NCBI GenBank assembly: GCA_036387335.1
Contig: DASVTZ010000073.1
Coordinates: forward strand, 1-64,000
DNA length: 64,000 bases
Origin: Longimicrobium sp.
GTDB taxonomy: Bacteria > Gemmatimonadota > Gemmatimonadetes > Longimicrobiales > Longimicrobiaceae
Direction: 5' to 3'
Part shown: one piece after another, positions 38,959 through 47,263 of the stretch
Layout of the letters: every line of letters starts with the position of its first letter
How positions within the stretch are numbered: the first letter of the stretch is position 1
Translations under genes and position numbers: made by a program
Notes under the pieces: model-generated
Seen by the model: only the letters and a program-made list of their open reading frames with translations
The model's database searches: none
Told to the model about the DNA's origin: nothing

Positions 38959-39974
38959 GCAGCCCCTTCGAGCTCGTCGGCCTTCAGGGGCATACCCATG
39001 AGGAGCACGTAGGCGGAGAACTCGTCCAGGCCGTTGATCCCCAGGTAGCGGTCCACCTCGTCGTCGTAAAAGCCCGCGATGGCGCACGCGGACACGCCGA
39101 GCGCCGTGGCGGCCAGGTAGGCGTTCTGCGCCGCGTGGCCGCACTCCACCAGCAGGAGGCGGAAGCCGCGGTCGCCGTACTTGAAGGTGGCCCGCAGCGG
39201 CGTCACCGACATCACCAGCATCACCGCCACGCCCTCGTAGTTGAGCCCGGTGGTCACCATCTGCTCGAGCTGCGCGCGCACCGCCGGCGCCTCCGTGGCG
39301 CGGATCTGCTCCAGGTGGTGGTCGAAGGCGTTGTAGTGGTAGACGCCGGGAACGAGCCCCTCCACGTTCACCACCACCGCGTACAGCTCCAGCGGGTAGA
39401 GCGCGCCGCCCGAGGGCACCACGCGGCGGCGGATGTCCATCGCCTGCTGCGCCGCGGCGGCGGTGGCGCGCGCCTTCTGGTCGCCCACCAGGTCGGGGCT
39501 CTCCGGCGTGGCCCCGCTGCGGAAGGCGACGCCGTCCGCCTGCTCCACGGCCGGCGCCGGAAGGCACTCGCCGATGGGCGCCGGCGCGGTGCGGATCACC
39601 CCGTACGTGTAGTACAGCAGGTCGGACAGGTGCTCCAGCGGAACGGCATCGGCCGAGAACACCGGCCCCGTGCCCGCCAGCATCGCCGAGCGGCGCCCCA
39701 GCACCACCTGGTCGAACGGGGCGAACGGCTCCCTCGCGCGAAAGGGGTCGGGGAGCGCCAGCCGCGGCACCGTGGCGTACGTCTTGTAGCTCTGGCGGGC
39801 GCTCAGCACCTTGCGCGCGTCGCCAAAGAACCACTGGATCCGCCGCACCGCCGCCTCGATTCCCGCACGGGGGCGCAGCTTGGTGTTCTCCCAGAAGATC
39901 TCCGGGAGCGTATCGATCTCTTCCCGCTCGGTCGTCGCCTGCGACGAGACCAGGTCCACCGTTTCGATCGGCAT
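38955..39974 (-). CDS. SagB-type FMN-dependent azoline dehydrogenase
   Basis: This 339-residue protein starts at ATG 39974, 12 bases after the YcaO stop. It is a nitroreductase-fold protein with the SagB signatures: RRVVPSGGALYPLELYAVVVNVEGLVPGVYHYN, LNYEGVAVMLVMSV, then KYGDRGFRLLLVECGHAAQNAYLAATALGV and the C-terminal LLMGMPL. SagB/McbC oxidises thiazolines and oxazolines, formed by the YcaO enzyme, to thiazoles and oxazoles with FMN. The 90-residue N-terminal part (SYKTYATVPRLALPDP) is typical of SagB-like long forms. A single-domain protein is expected to act in the cytoplasm with the YcaO partner. Confidence 0.9.
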   Translation of the reverse strand: MPIETVDLVSSQATTEREEIDTLPEIFWENTKLRPRAGIEAAVRRIQWFFGDARKVLSARQSYKTYATVPRLALPDPFRAREPFAPFDQVVLGRRSAMLAGTGPVFSADAVPLEHLSDLLYYTYGVIRTAPAPIGECLPAPAVEQADGVAFRSGATPESPDLVGDQKARATAAAAQQAMDIRRRVVPSGGALYPLELYAVVVNVEGLVPGVYHYNAFDHHLEQIRATEAPAVRAQLEQMVTTGLNYEGVAVMLVMSVTPLRATFKYGDRGFRLLLVECGHAAQNAYLAATALGVSACAIAGFYDDEVDRYLGINGLDEFSAYVLLMGMPLKADELEGAA

Positions 39975-39986
39975 GTTCGGCTCGCT

Positions 39987-41336
39987 TCAGGGATACGGGT
40001 GGAGGAAGGTGTTCAGCTCGTCTTCACGCAGCGGCGTGTCGCGCAGCCCCATGTGCACCGGCACGTCGTACAGCCGCTTGCCGCCCAGGAGCGGCGAGTC
40101 GTGCCGCGAGTTCATCACCTGGATGCCGGGGACCACCACCCGCATCACGTGCAGCCCCGCCTCGCGCACGTCCGATGGGGTGAGGTCCACCGTGATCACC
40201 TCCAGCCCGCGCGCCTTCAGCCGCTCCACGCAGATCGCCAGGTCGCGCGCCGGGTCGCCGGTGGCCACGTTCTCGATGGACGACACGGGCACGGGCTCGT
40301 TGTCGCCCCACAGGAACTCCATGTGCTTCCGCATTCCGGGAAGCATGTAGACCTTGGAGTGCTGGTTGAAGTCGATCACGTCCGTGTGGTCGTCCCTGAA
40401 GCGCTCGGGCGGCCCGTCGAACAGCTCCCGCTTCCACCCCACGATCCCCTGCGCCGACTCCAGCAGCGCCTTGATGGCGCCCTCCAGCGGGTTCAGCCGC
40501 GTCGCCGAGCCCACCAGCACGCCAGTCGGCTCGTGGATGGCGAAGGAGACGAAGGTGGGGATCCCCAGGTCGAGCGTGGCGTTCACCATCTCGAAGCGCA
40601 GCCCCGGCGAGTCGAAGCGCTCGCGGAAGATCGCCCCCAGCTCGTCGTCGCCGTCGAAGCGCACCCGCGGCAGCGACAGCCGGTTGTTCCAGGCGATGAT
40701 GATCTGGTCGCGCTCCAGCACCTCGAAGAGCGCCTTGAGCGTGGCGTCGTCGCGGCTCCGCGAGCAGGCGCACCCGCTGGAGATGCTGTCGACGATGTAG
40801 TCCTCTCCCGGCCTGAAGCGGTACGGCAGGAAGACGAAGGGCCCGGGAACCAGGGTGTCGCGGCCGGTGGTGAGGTTGTGGCCGCGCACCCAGCTGGTGA
40901 CCGTGTCGCGGTTGAAGGGGGCGTAGAACCCCTGTCCCAGCTCGCGCCCGGCGTACTCCTCGTACTGCCGCGGCGTGTACAGGGCGAACTCCTCCGGGGC
41001 GACCGCCTCGTCCTGCAGCTCGTTGTACGAGCAGTAGCGGTGCTCGCGGTGGTCGTACACGGCCGCGGCGTAGCGCTCCACCGCCTCGCCCACCGCCGCG
41101 CCCACGGCCCACGCGCGGGTGAAGCCGACGCCGCACCCCCACTTGCTGGACTTCACCAGCCCCGTGCGGTAGCGGGCGACGTTGGTGGACTCGGCCACGA
41201 AGCAGAAGATGCGCGGATCGGTCGGCTCGATGGGGAGCTCGAAGCAGTTGGAGACGATCCCCGTGACCGGGTCGCAGACGACGGAGTCCGCGAGCGGCTC
41301 GGCGTTACTGGAGCGAAGGGCTGGCAGGCTGAGCAT
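39987..41336 (-). CDS. YcaO-domain cyclodehydratase (TOMM)
   Basis: This 449-residue protein starts at ATG 41336. YcaO ATP-site features are WAVGAAVGEAVERYAA (E-x-x-E-R), VDSISSGCACSRSRDDATLKALFEVLERD and the later SATRLNPLEGAIKALLESAQ. It ends in NTFLHPYP, matching the Pro-rich C-terminus that TOMM YcaO enzymes need for catalysis. YcaO uses ATP to phosphorylate the backbone amide and cyclises Cys, Ser or Thr into azolines. Its start lies 32 bases inside the partner gene, so the two are probably translated together and form the cyclodehydratase. Confidence 0.94.
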   Translation of the reverse strand: MLSLPALRSSNAEPLADSVVCDPVTGIVSNCFELPIEPTDPRIFCFVAESTNVARYRTGLVKSSKWGCGVGFTRAWAVGAAVGEAVERYAAAVYDHREHRYCSYNELQDEAVAPEEFALYTPRQYEEYAGRELGQGFYAPFNRDTVTSWVRGHNLTTGRDTLVPGPFVFLPYRFRPGEDYIVDSISSGCACSRSRDDATLKALFEVLERDQIIIAWNNRLSLPRVRFDGDDELGAIFRERFDSPGLRFEMVNATLDLGIPTFVSFAIHEPTGVLVGSATRLNPLEGAIKALLESAQGIVGWKRELFDGPPERFRDDHTDVIDFNQHSKVYMLPGMRKHMEFLWGDNEPVPVSSIENVATGDPARDLAICVERLKARGLEVITVDLTPSDVREAGLHVMRVVVPGIQVMNSRHDSPLLGGKRLYDVPVHMGLRDTPLREDELNTFLHPYP

Positions 41337-42369
41337 TGGGCTGCATCCACGGTCGAATGGAGGGGAATCCTCGAGCGCGGACGCCGCACGCGGGACAGCG
41401 GGGGAGCTTCAGCACCGAGTGCGTGGTGCCCTTCATGGAGAGGAAGGCGTACTCCAGCGTCTTGCCGAAGAGAACCGGCTCCATCAGCGACGCGCGCGAG
41501 GCGAGGAAGCGCACCGCCTCCAGCGCAGCCAGGCCGGCGGCCAGGTCCACGATCCCGGGCACCAGGTTGTCCGAGGTGGGGACGCGGGCGCCGTCGCGCA
41601 TCGCCGTGCGCATGGCCACGTGGTCGTCGTAGTACAGCATGTTCGATTCGATGCGCCGCTCGTAGCACGTCCAGCACGCCGTCTCGTACGGCAGCACGAA
41701 CGGCCCCAGCCGCACCCCGAAGCCCGCCACGTACACCGGGAGCCACGCCACGTTTGCGCGGAGCGCCACGCGGTTGAACCACACCAGGAAGGCGGGGTCG
41801 AACGGGTCGGGCGCCACCAGGTAGAGGTCGGCCTGGGGGAGGTGGACGTCCACCCTGGCCGGGTCGGCGGGGCGCTCCAGCGCCACGGTCTCCGCGCTCC
41901 CCACCCCGTGGCGCGTCACGGCCGCGGCCACCGCCTCGGCCACCAGCCCGCTCCCGATCACCGCCACGCGCCCCTTCGACAGGATGGAGGCGAGGGTCGC
42001 CCCGTCGTAGCCGAGGTCGTTGAACGCGCGCATCTCGGGGGTGGGCTCCTCCGACGATTCGTGCGTCCCGTTGCCGTTCTCGCCGGCGTGGGCGGACCCG
42101 TTCATGGTCTCCACCAGCCCGAAGAGCTGGAGCGAGCGCACGGCGTCCACCACCTCGGTCTCGTTCAGGTCGCCCGCCAGCTCGGCCTGCATCTGCTCCA
42201 GGGTGCGGGTGCCGTCCAGCAGCCGCAGCACCTGCACGGCGCCGTGGCCCGCGGCCCGCACGATGCGCGTGCCCACGGCGATCCGTGCCAGCTGGCCTGC
42301 GTCGTCGGGGATAACCAGCGCCCCGGGCCTTACCCGCAGGCGGTGGGGAGTATCGGTTGGGCTGCTCAT
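41305..42369 (-). CDS. TOMM leader-peptide-binding E1-like partner protein
   Basis: This 354-residue protein starts at ATG 42369. Residues about 10-85 form a winged-helix leader-binding region (RVRPGALVIPDDAGQLARIAVGTRIVRAAGHGAVQVLRLLDG, then LEQMQAELAGDLNETEVVDAVRSLQLFGLVE). A ThiF/E1-like fold follows (GRVAVIGSGLVAEAVAAAVTRHGVGSAETVAL) with zinc-ligand pairs CWTC and CPAC. In TOMM systems this protein recognises the precursor leader and hands it to YcaO. The absence of a complete adenylation site is normal for this class. The longer frame to 42468 starts in an Arg-rich run without a ribosome-binding site and is rejected. Confidence 0.87.
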   Translation of the reverse strand: MSSPTDTPHRLRVRPGALVIPDDAGQLARIAVGTRIVRAAGHGAVQVLRLLDGTRTLEQMQAELAGDLNETEVVDAVRSLQLFGLVETMNGSAHAGENGNGTHESSEEPTPEMRAFNDLGYDGATLASILSKGRVAVIGSGLVAEAVAAAVTRHGVGSAETVALERPADPARVDVHLPQADLYLVAPDPFDPAFLVWFNRVALRANVAWLPVYVAGFGVRLGPFVLPYETACWTCYERRIESNMLYYDDHVAMRTAMRDGARVPTSDNLVPGIVDLAAGLAALEAVRFLASRASLMEPVLFGKTLEYAFLSMKGTTHSVLKLPRCPACGVRARGFPSIRPWMQPNAQPASPSLQ

Positions 42370-42531
42370 CGGTGCGGCATCCGGGCGTCGGGGGAAAGCC
42401 GGGGCGGCTGCGTGCCGGCCCCTCGTCGTTCTGCGCGTGTCGTAATCAGGGTGGCTGCCCGGACGCACCTCTAACCTGACCGTCTGCGCGAAGGATGGAA
42501 GCTACGTTTTGCTACGGTTTAAGCGTGCAGA

Positions 42532-42747
42532 CTACATGGCCGACTGGAACTCCTGCTGCTCGAACTCACCACTCTCGCCGCCAGCGCAATCGCTGTCGCT
42601 AAACGAGAAGTTGCAGTGGCAGCAGCAGCAGCAGCAACAGTTGCCCACGACCAGCACCGGCGTGTCACCGGCGAGGCGCAGCACGCTCTCGTTCGGGTTC
42701 TCGAACAGCTCCACCAGACGGAATGCTACGTTCTTCGCAAGGCTCAT
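42532..42747 (-). CDS. TOMM precursor peptide with seven-cysteine core
   Basis: This 71-residue frame starts at ATG 42747. The leader (residues 1-35) is SLAKNVAFRLVELFENPN followed by an ESVLRLAGDTPVLVVG stretch. The core is N-C-C-C-C-C-C-C-H-C-N-F-S-F-S-D-S-D-C (residues 36-54): nine cysteines and three serines, seven Cys in a row. A Glu/Gln-rich tail CAGGESGEFEQQEFQSAM follows. Such a Cys/Ser-rich core after a leader, next to YcaO, E1-like and SagB genes, is a streptolysin S-like thiazole/oxazole-modified peptide precursor. Up to about 12 residues could be heterocyclised. A sigma-70-like promoter lies 68-96 bases upstream. The core is expected to be cut after Gly35 or nearby. Confidence 0.92.
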   Translation of the reverse strand: MSLAKNVAFRLVELFENPNESVLRLAGDTPVLVVGNCCCCCCCHCNFSFSDSDCAGGESGEFEQQEFQSAM

Positions 42748-42814
42748 TGGGACCGTGTCCTGAAGTTGGTTGTGCGAGACGGGTGAACGAGAGGTGCGCC
42801 GGGAAGCGTCGCTA

Positions 42815-42843
42815 ACTATGGGGTCACATTTACTCAATGTCAA
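42815..42843 (-). promoter_or_regulatory. Sigma-70-like promoter for the TOMM precursor
   Basis: On the minus strand the -35 box is a perfect TTGACA (plus TGTCAA at 42838-42843), then 17 bases, then CATAGT (plus ACTATG at 42815-42820, four of six matches to TATAAT). Transcription would start near 42808, giving a leader of about 60 bases to ATG 42747. The gap 42748-43188 separates this promoter and the divergent copper amine oxidase gene. I see no gene in it; it is AT-rich near 43130-43170, where the oxidase promoter may lie. Confidence 0.6.
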
Positions 42844-43188
42844 GTAAAAGTCGCCAACACTTGTTTCTCAATGTCCAGGCAGGCGCTTTTGCGGCCGATG
42901 GCGGCGTGCCTCCCAGGAGCGTGGAAACACCTGCTTGCCTCGCGCACCCGCCGGTGCTATCCTTCCCACAACGCCGCAAACACAAGGGCTGTACGGATTT
43001 CTCGCTTTCGTCCCCGTGCGCGCGCCGGACCCCGCGGTGGCTAGAAACCCCGGGCGCCGAGGGCCTCTCTCGCGCACGGCGAGGCGTCTGACGCGGAAAA
43101 CCGGAAGGTGCAGGTTCGTGGCGCAAAACGGCAGTTTCTATTTACCGTTACATTTACTTACTTTTGCACCGGCGCTCCCGTGCCTCTC

Positions 43189-45114
43189 ATGAACTGGACA
43201 AAGAGGACGCTCTGCGCTGCGCTGTTCACGGCGCTCGCGTCCGCCCTCGCCGCGCAGCCGGCGGCACCCGCCCACCCGCTCGACCCGCTCACCGCGGACG
43301 AGATCCGCGCCGCGGTCGAGGTGCTGCGTGTGTCCGGAAAGGTGACCGACGAGAGCGCGCTGGTGACCCTGGAGCTGCGCGAGCCGCACAAGGGCGCGCC
43401 CGCCACGGCCAGCCGCGAGGCGTTCGCCGTGGTGTACGAGCGCGCGGCCCGCGCCACCTACGAGGCCGTCGTGGACCTGCCCGCGCGGCGCGTGGTGAGC
43501 TGGCGCCTGATCGCCGGAGTGCAGCCGCCCTTTCTGGCCAGCGACTACGTCCTCCTGCGCACCGTGATCTGGGCGGACGGCGCCTGGCAGGCGGCGATGC
43601 GCGCCCGCGGCATCACCGATCTCGCCGGCGTGGTGCTGACCCCCTGGCTGGGCGGCGACTACGGCGACGCACCCCGTGGCGCGCGGCTGGTGCGCGCGAC
43701 TTTCAACTACCGCGGGCGCGCGCGCAACGAGTACGCGCGCCCCATCGAGGGAGTGGCCGCGTACGTGGACCTCGACGCGCGCCGCGTGGTGAAGCTCGTG
43801 GACACGGGCGAGGTGCCGCTGGCCGAGCCGAACGACTTCCACCAGCCCGCCCCCGGCCGCGCCCCGCTGAAGCCGCTCACGGTGGAGCAGCCGGCGGGCC
43901 CCAGCTTCGTGGTGGAGGGGAACGAGGTGCGCTGGGACCGCTGGCGCTTCCGCTACGCCATCCGCCCGCGCGAGGGGCTGGTACTGTACACGGTGCGCTG
44001 GATGGACGCCGGGCGGGAGCGCTCCGTGCTGCACCGTGCGTCGCTCTCGGAGGCGGTGGTCCCCTACGGCGACCCGGGCCCGCTCTGGTTCTTTCGCAAC
44101 GCCTTCGACGTAGGCGAGTACGGCATCGGCGCGGGGAACACCAGCCTGCTCGACGCCCTGGTCGACGCCCCGGCGAACGCGGTCTTCCTTCCCGCCGTGT
44201 ACGCGGACGAGGTGGGGGAGCCGGTGGAGGTGCCGCGCGCCGCCGCCCTCTACGAGCGCGACGGCGGCCTGCTGTGGAAGCACGCCAGCGTGCTCGCCGA
44301 GGAGAACGACGCCCGGCGCGGGCGCGAGCTGGTGCTGGCCTACACGGCCACGGTGGGGAACTACGACTACGTCTTCCGCTGGATCTTTCGCCAGGACGGC
44401 GCCATCGAGCACCAGGTGCAGATGACCGGCGTGATGGCGGTGAAAGGGGTGGCCGACGATACCGCCCACGTCCACACGAGCACCGGCCATCGCGTGCAGC
44501 GGCGGCTCGTGGCCGTGCACCACCAGCACTTCTTCAACTACCGTCTGGACCTGGACGTGGACGGCACCACCAACCGCGTCGTGGAGATGAACACGCGCGC
44601 GCTCCCCCGCGGGCGGGAGAACCCGGAGGGCAACGCGTTCGTGATGGAGGAGACGGTGCTGGAGCGGGAGCGCGGGGCGCGGCGCCACCTGAGCCTGGAG
44701 ACGAGCCGCGCGTGGAAGGTGGAGAACCCCGGCATCCGCACGGCGCTGGGCTACCACCCCGGCTACGCGCTGATCCCGGCGACGAACGCGGTTCCCTACG
44801 CGGACCCGTCGTCGTCGGTGCGGCGGCGCGCGGGGTTCCTGGACGCGCACCTGTGGGTGACGCCCTACGCGCCGCTGGAGATCAACGCGGCCGGCGCCTA
44901 CGTCAACCAGAGCCGCGGCGGTGACGGGCTCCCCGCCTGGACGCGCGCGGACCGCCCCCTGGACGGCCGCGACGTGGTTCTCTGGTACACGCTGGGCACC
45001 ACCCACCTCCCCCGCCCGGAGGAGTGGCCGGTGATGCCGGTGACAACGCTGGGATTCCGCCTCGTCCCCTTTGGCTTCTTCGACCGCAACCCCGCCCTCG
45101 ACGTAGTCCCCTGA
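43189..45114 (+). CDS. Copper amine oxidase (TPQ-type primary-amine oxidase)
   Basis: This 641-residue protein starts at ATG 43189 with a signal peptide (SALAAQPA), so it is exported. The catalytic TPQ precursor tyrosine lies in ATVGNYDYVFRW (T-x-x-N-Y-D/E-Y). Copper ligands fit HHQHFFNYRLDLDVDG (His-x-His) and a later His in GTTHLPRPEEWPVMPV. The base region YADPSSSVRRRAGFLDAHLW and GFFDRNPALDVVP are typical C-terminal motifs. Such enzymes oxidise primary amines to aldehydes with release of ammonia and hydrogen peroxide. A link to the divergent TOMM operon is possible through copper but is not shown. No RBS stands out. Confidence 0.93.
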   Translation: MNWTKRTLCAALFTALASALAAQPAAPAHPLDPLTADEIRAAVEVLRVSGKVTDESALVTLELREPHKGAPATASREAFAVVYERAARATYEAVVDLPARRVVSWRLIAGVQPPFLASDYVLLRTVIWADGAWQAAMRARGITDLAGVVLTPWLGGDYGDAPRGARLVRATFNYRGRARNEYARPIEGVAAYVDLDARRVVKLVDTGEVPLAEPNDFHQPAPGRAPLKPLTVEQPAGPSFVVEGNEVRWDRWRFRYAIRPREGLVLYTVRWMDAGRERSVLHRASLSEAVVPYGDPGPLWFFRNAFDVGEYGIGAGNTSLLDALVDAPANAVFLPAVYADEVGEPVEVPRAAALYERDGGLLWKHASVLAEENDARRGRELVLAYTATVGNYDYVFRWIFRQDGAIEHQVQMTGVMAVKGVADDTAHVHTSTGHRVQRRLVAVHHQHFFNYRLDLDVDGTTNRVVEMNTRALPRGRENPEGNAFVMEETVLERERGARRHLSLETSRAWKVENPGIRTALGYHPGYALIPATNAVPYADPSSSVRRRAGFLDAHLWVTPYAPLEINAAGAYVNQSRGGDGLPAWTRADRPLDGRDVVLWYTLGTTHLPRPEEWPVMPVTTLGFRLVPFGFFDRNPALDVVP

Positions 45115-45134
45115 GGCTGGCGTGAACGCAAAAA

Positions 45135-45175
45135 GGGCTCACACCCGGCGCGGAGTCCCGCGCCCGGTATGAGCC
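45135..45175. terminator. Bidirectional terminator after copper amine oxidase
   Basis: GGCTCACACCCGGCGCGG pairs with CCGCGCCCGGTATGAGCC around AGT, with few mismatches. On the left it is preceded by AAAAA, which reads as a T-tract for the leftward ispE transcript; on the right is a weaker TTCTG. It sits between two convergent genes. Confidence 0.8.
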
Positions 45176-45189
45176 ATTCTGTCGCCGCT

Positions 45190-46083
45190 TTATGCGTCCG
45201 CCGGCTCTACCCGCGGAAGCGCTGTCAGGGTGTGCGCGGACCAGCACGCCAGCCCCAGCGCCTCCACCCGCTCGCGCGCCGCGTCCCGTGCATCGTCCGT
45301 CTCGAAGATGCCGAAGACGGAGCCGCCGCTCCCGGCCAGCAGCGCGATCCCGGCCCCCGCGTCGCGCATGGCGGCGAGCGCGCCGTGCAGCACGGGGATG
45401 CGCTCCGCCACCACCTCGCCGAAGTCGTTCATCGCCAGCCGCTCCACCGCGCCCCAGTCCGACAGGTCGGCCGCGTCCAGGGCAAACGCACGCGGCGGCG
45501 GGGTGGGGCCGCGGCGCTCCGCGATGGCGGCGAATGCTTCCGGCGTGGGCACGGCGACGCCGGGGTGCGCCACCAGCACGGGCCGCTCGGGAAGCGGGGG
45601 CAGTGCCAGGAGGCGCTCTCCCCTTCCCCACCCGAGCGCCAGCGGCGAGCCGCACAGGAAGAACGGCACGTCGCTCCCCAGCTCGATCGCCAGGCGCAGG
45701 AGCGCGGCGCGGTCGAACGGCTCGCCGTGCAGCGCGTTCAGGGCGCGGAGGGTGGCCGCCGCATCGGAGCTTCCGCCGCCCAGCCCCGCCGCGGACGGGA
45801 TGCGCTTCACCAGTTGGATGGCGACGGCGGGCAACTCGCCGAGCTCATCGTAGAAGCGCTGTGCCGCGCGGACCGCCAGGTTGCGCTCGGGCGGGCCGGT
45901 CTCTACGGAGCCCTCCACCGTCAGCGCGACGCCGGAATCCGCGCGGCGCACGATGAGCAGGTCGCTCAGCGAGATGGCGCAGAAGAGCGACTCCAGCGAG
46001 TGGAAGCCGCTCGCCTCGCGGGCCAGGATCGCCAGGCGGAGGTTGACCTTGGCGGGCGCTTCGAGGGAGACGGTGTCAGGCAC
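45190..46083 (-). CDS. ispE: 4-diphosphocytidyl-2-C-methyl-D-erythritol kinase
   Basis: This 297-residue GHMP kinase starts at ATG 46083, overlapping the flippase-like gene stop by 8 bases. Family motifs are APAKVNLRLAILAREASGFHSLESLF (substrate-binding Lys), the ATP loop IPSAAGLGGGSSDAAATLRAL and GSDVPFFLCG, and the C-terminal AGIALLAGSGGSVFG. IspE phosphorylates CDP-methylerythritol in the non-mevalonate isoprenoid pathway. Length is normal. It is the last gene of the leftward run and is followed by the hairpin at 45135. Confidence 0.94.
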   Translation of the reverse strand: MPDTVSLEAPAKVNLRLAILAREASGFHSLESLFCAISLSDLLIVRRADSGVALTVEGSVETGPPERNLAVRAAQRFYDELGELPAVAIQLVKRIPSAAGLGGGSSDAAATLRALNALHGEPFDRAALLRLAIELGSDVPFFLCGSPLALGWGRGERLLALPPLPERPVLVAHPGVAVPTPEAFAAIAERRGPTPPPRAFALDAADLSDWGAVERLAMNDFGEVVAERIPVLHGALAAMRDAGAGIALLAGSGGSVFGIFETDDARDAARERVEALGLACWSAHTLTALPRVEPADA

Positions 46084-47146
46084 GCCCCAGCCCCGGCTTC
46101 GGCGGCGCGATCTCGGGGTCGGCCTCGACCTCGGCCTCCACCCGTTCCGCGCTCCCGCGCAGTTCGCTCCAGCTCAGCTTCAGCTTGGCGATGTAGTACA
46201 GCCCCACTGCCGTCACGCTCAGCCATCCGCCCACGTGGAACGAGAGCGCGAACGCGACCGACCGCGACTCGTCCACCCCCCAGAGATCGAGCCCGTACTT
46301 GCTGGCGAGCTCGAACGGCCCCCAGAAGCCCGGCGCGGAGGGGAGCGCGACCGCGATGCTGACGAACGACTGGAGGAAGAGCGCCCCCGCGAACCCGGGC
46401 TCGTCGATTCCGAACGCCATGAAGGCGAGGTAGAAGGAAATCCCGAGGAAAAGCCACTGGAAGACGACCCATGCCAGCGACTGCGCCAGGAGCCGCGGAT
46501 CGCGCAGGGCGCCGAGCCCGCCGACGAAGGCGTGCAGCGCATCGAGCACGTGGCGCCGGATGCCGGCCGGCAGGATGCGCTCGGCGATCGCGTCGCCGAT
46601 GCGCAGGCTGCGCTCCGGGAAGGCGGCGAGCACGATGAGCCCCGTCCCCAGCACCGCCGCGACCACCGCCACGCCGCGCGCGGCCTTCTGCGCCAGCGCC
46701 ACCCCCTCCGAGCTCCCCGGAAATCCTTCGAAGGCGATCACCCCGAAGAGGAGGACGATGCACACGATGGCGTCCAGCACGCGCTCCACCACCAGCGTGC
46801 CGAAGACGCTGCCCACCTTGATCCGCCCCACGCGCGCGCACACCAGCGCCCGCGCGAACTCGCCGACGCGGGCGGGGAGCAGGTTGTTGAGCGCGAACCC
46901 CGCCGCCGTCCCCGCGATGCGCGGCTCAAAGGGGATGTCCGGGCGGATGGGGGCCAGCAGCGCCTTCCAGCGCATGGCTCGCACGTGCAGCCCGAGCGTG
47001 GACACCACGATGGCGGCCAGGAGGAGCGGGAGGTTGGCGGAGCGGACGTGCACCCAAACCTCGCCCCACGCCACGTCGCGCAACGCCAGCCAAAGAAAAA
47101 AGGCGGTCGCCGCGACCCCGACGATCACCCTGACATAAGATTTCAT
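46076..47146 (-). CDS. Flippase-like membrane protein (UPF0104/AglD-like)
   Basis: This 356-residue protein starts at ATG 47146. It has about eight hydrophobic helices and the LPG-synthase transmembrane-type features: LRDVAWGEVWVHVRSANLPLLLAAI, RAMRWKALLAP, AGFALNNLLPARVGEFARALV and SFVSIAVALPSAPGFWGPFE. This UPF0104 group is thought to move lipids or lipid-linked intermediates across the membrane, and is the membrane half of lysyl-phosphatidylglycerol synthases. The catalytic aminoacyl domain is absent. It is coupled to ispE but likely has an independent envelope role. Confidence 0.82.
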   Translation of the reverse strand: MKSYVRVIVGVAATAFFLWLALRDVAWGEVWVHVRSANLPLLLAAIVVSTLGLHVRAMRWKALLAPIRPDIPFEPRIAGTAAGFALNNLLPARVGEFARALVCARVGRIKVGSVFGTLVVERVLDAIVCIVLLFGVIAFEGFPGSSEGVALAQKAARGVAVVAAVLGTGLIVLAAFPERSLRIGDAIAERILPAGIRRHVLDALHAFVGGLGALRDPRLLAQSLAWVVFQWLFLGISFYLAFMAFGIDEPGFAGALFLQSFVSIAVALPSAPGFWGPFELASKYGLDLWGVDESRSVAFALSFHVGGWLSVTAVGLYYIAKLKLSWSELRGSAERVEAEVEADPEIAPPKPGLGRA

Positions 47147-47182
47147 ACGCTTCCAATTTCATCGTGCAAGGCTTAACCGCAT

Positions 47183-47254
47183 CTCACGCAGAGGCGCAGA
47201 GACGCAGGAAGAGAACTCCGCGCTCCCTCCTGCGTCTCTGCGCCTCTGCGTGAG
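47183..47254. repeat. Dispersed palindrome, copy 4 (strong hairpin)
   Basis: CTCACGCAGAGGCGCAGAGA / TCTCTGCGCCTCTGCGTGAG are exact complements around a short spacer of about 30 bases. It stands between the Hpt-like gene stop and the flippase-like gene start and could terminate the former. The arms carry CAGAGGCGCAG where other copies have CGGAGACGCGG. Confidence 0.8.
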
Positions 47255-47263
47255 GCCCTTTTC

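Noticed and set aside
42509..42763. A plus-strand Gln-rich frame (QQQQQQ) over the TOMM precursor
   Set aside because: The Gln run is just the antisense of the Cys-codon run; no ribosome-binding site or homologous feature supports it.
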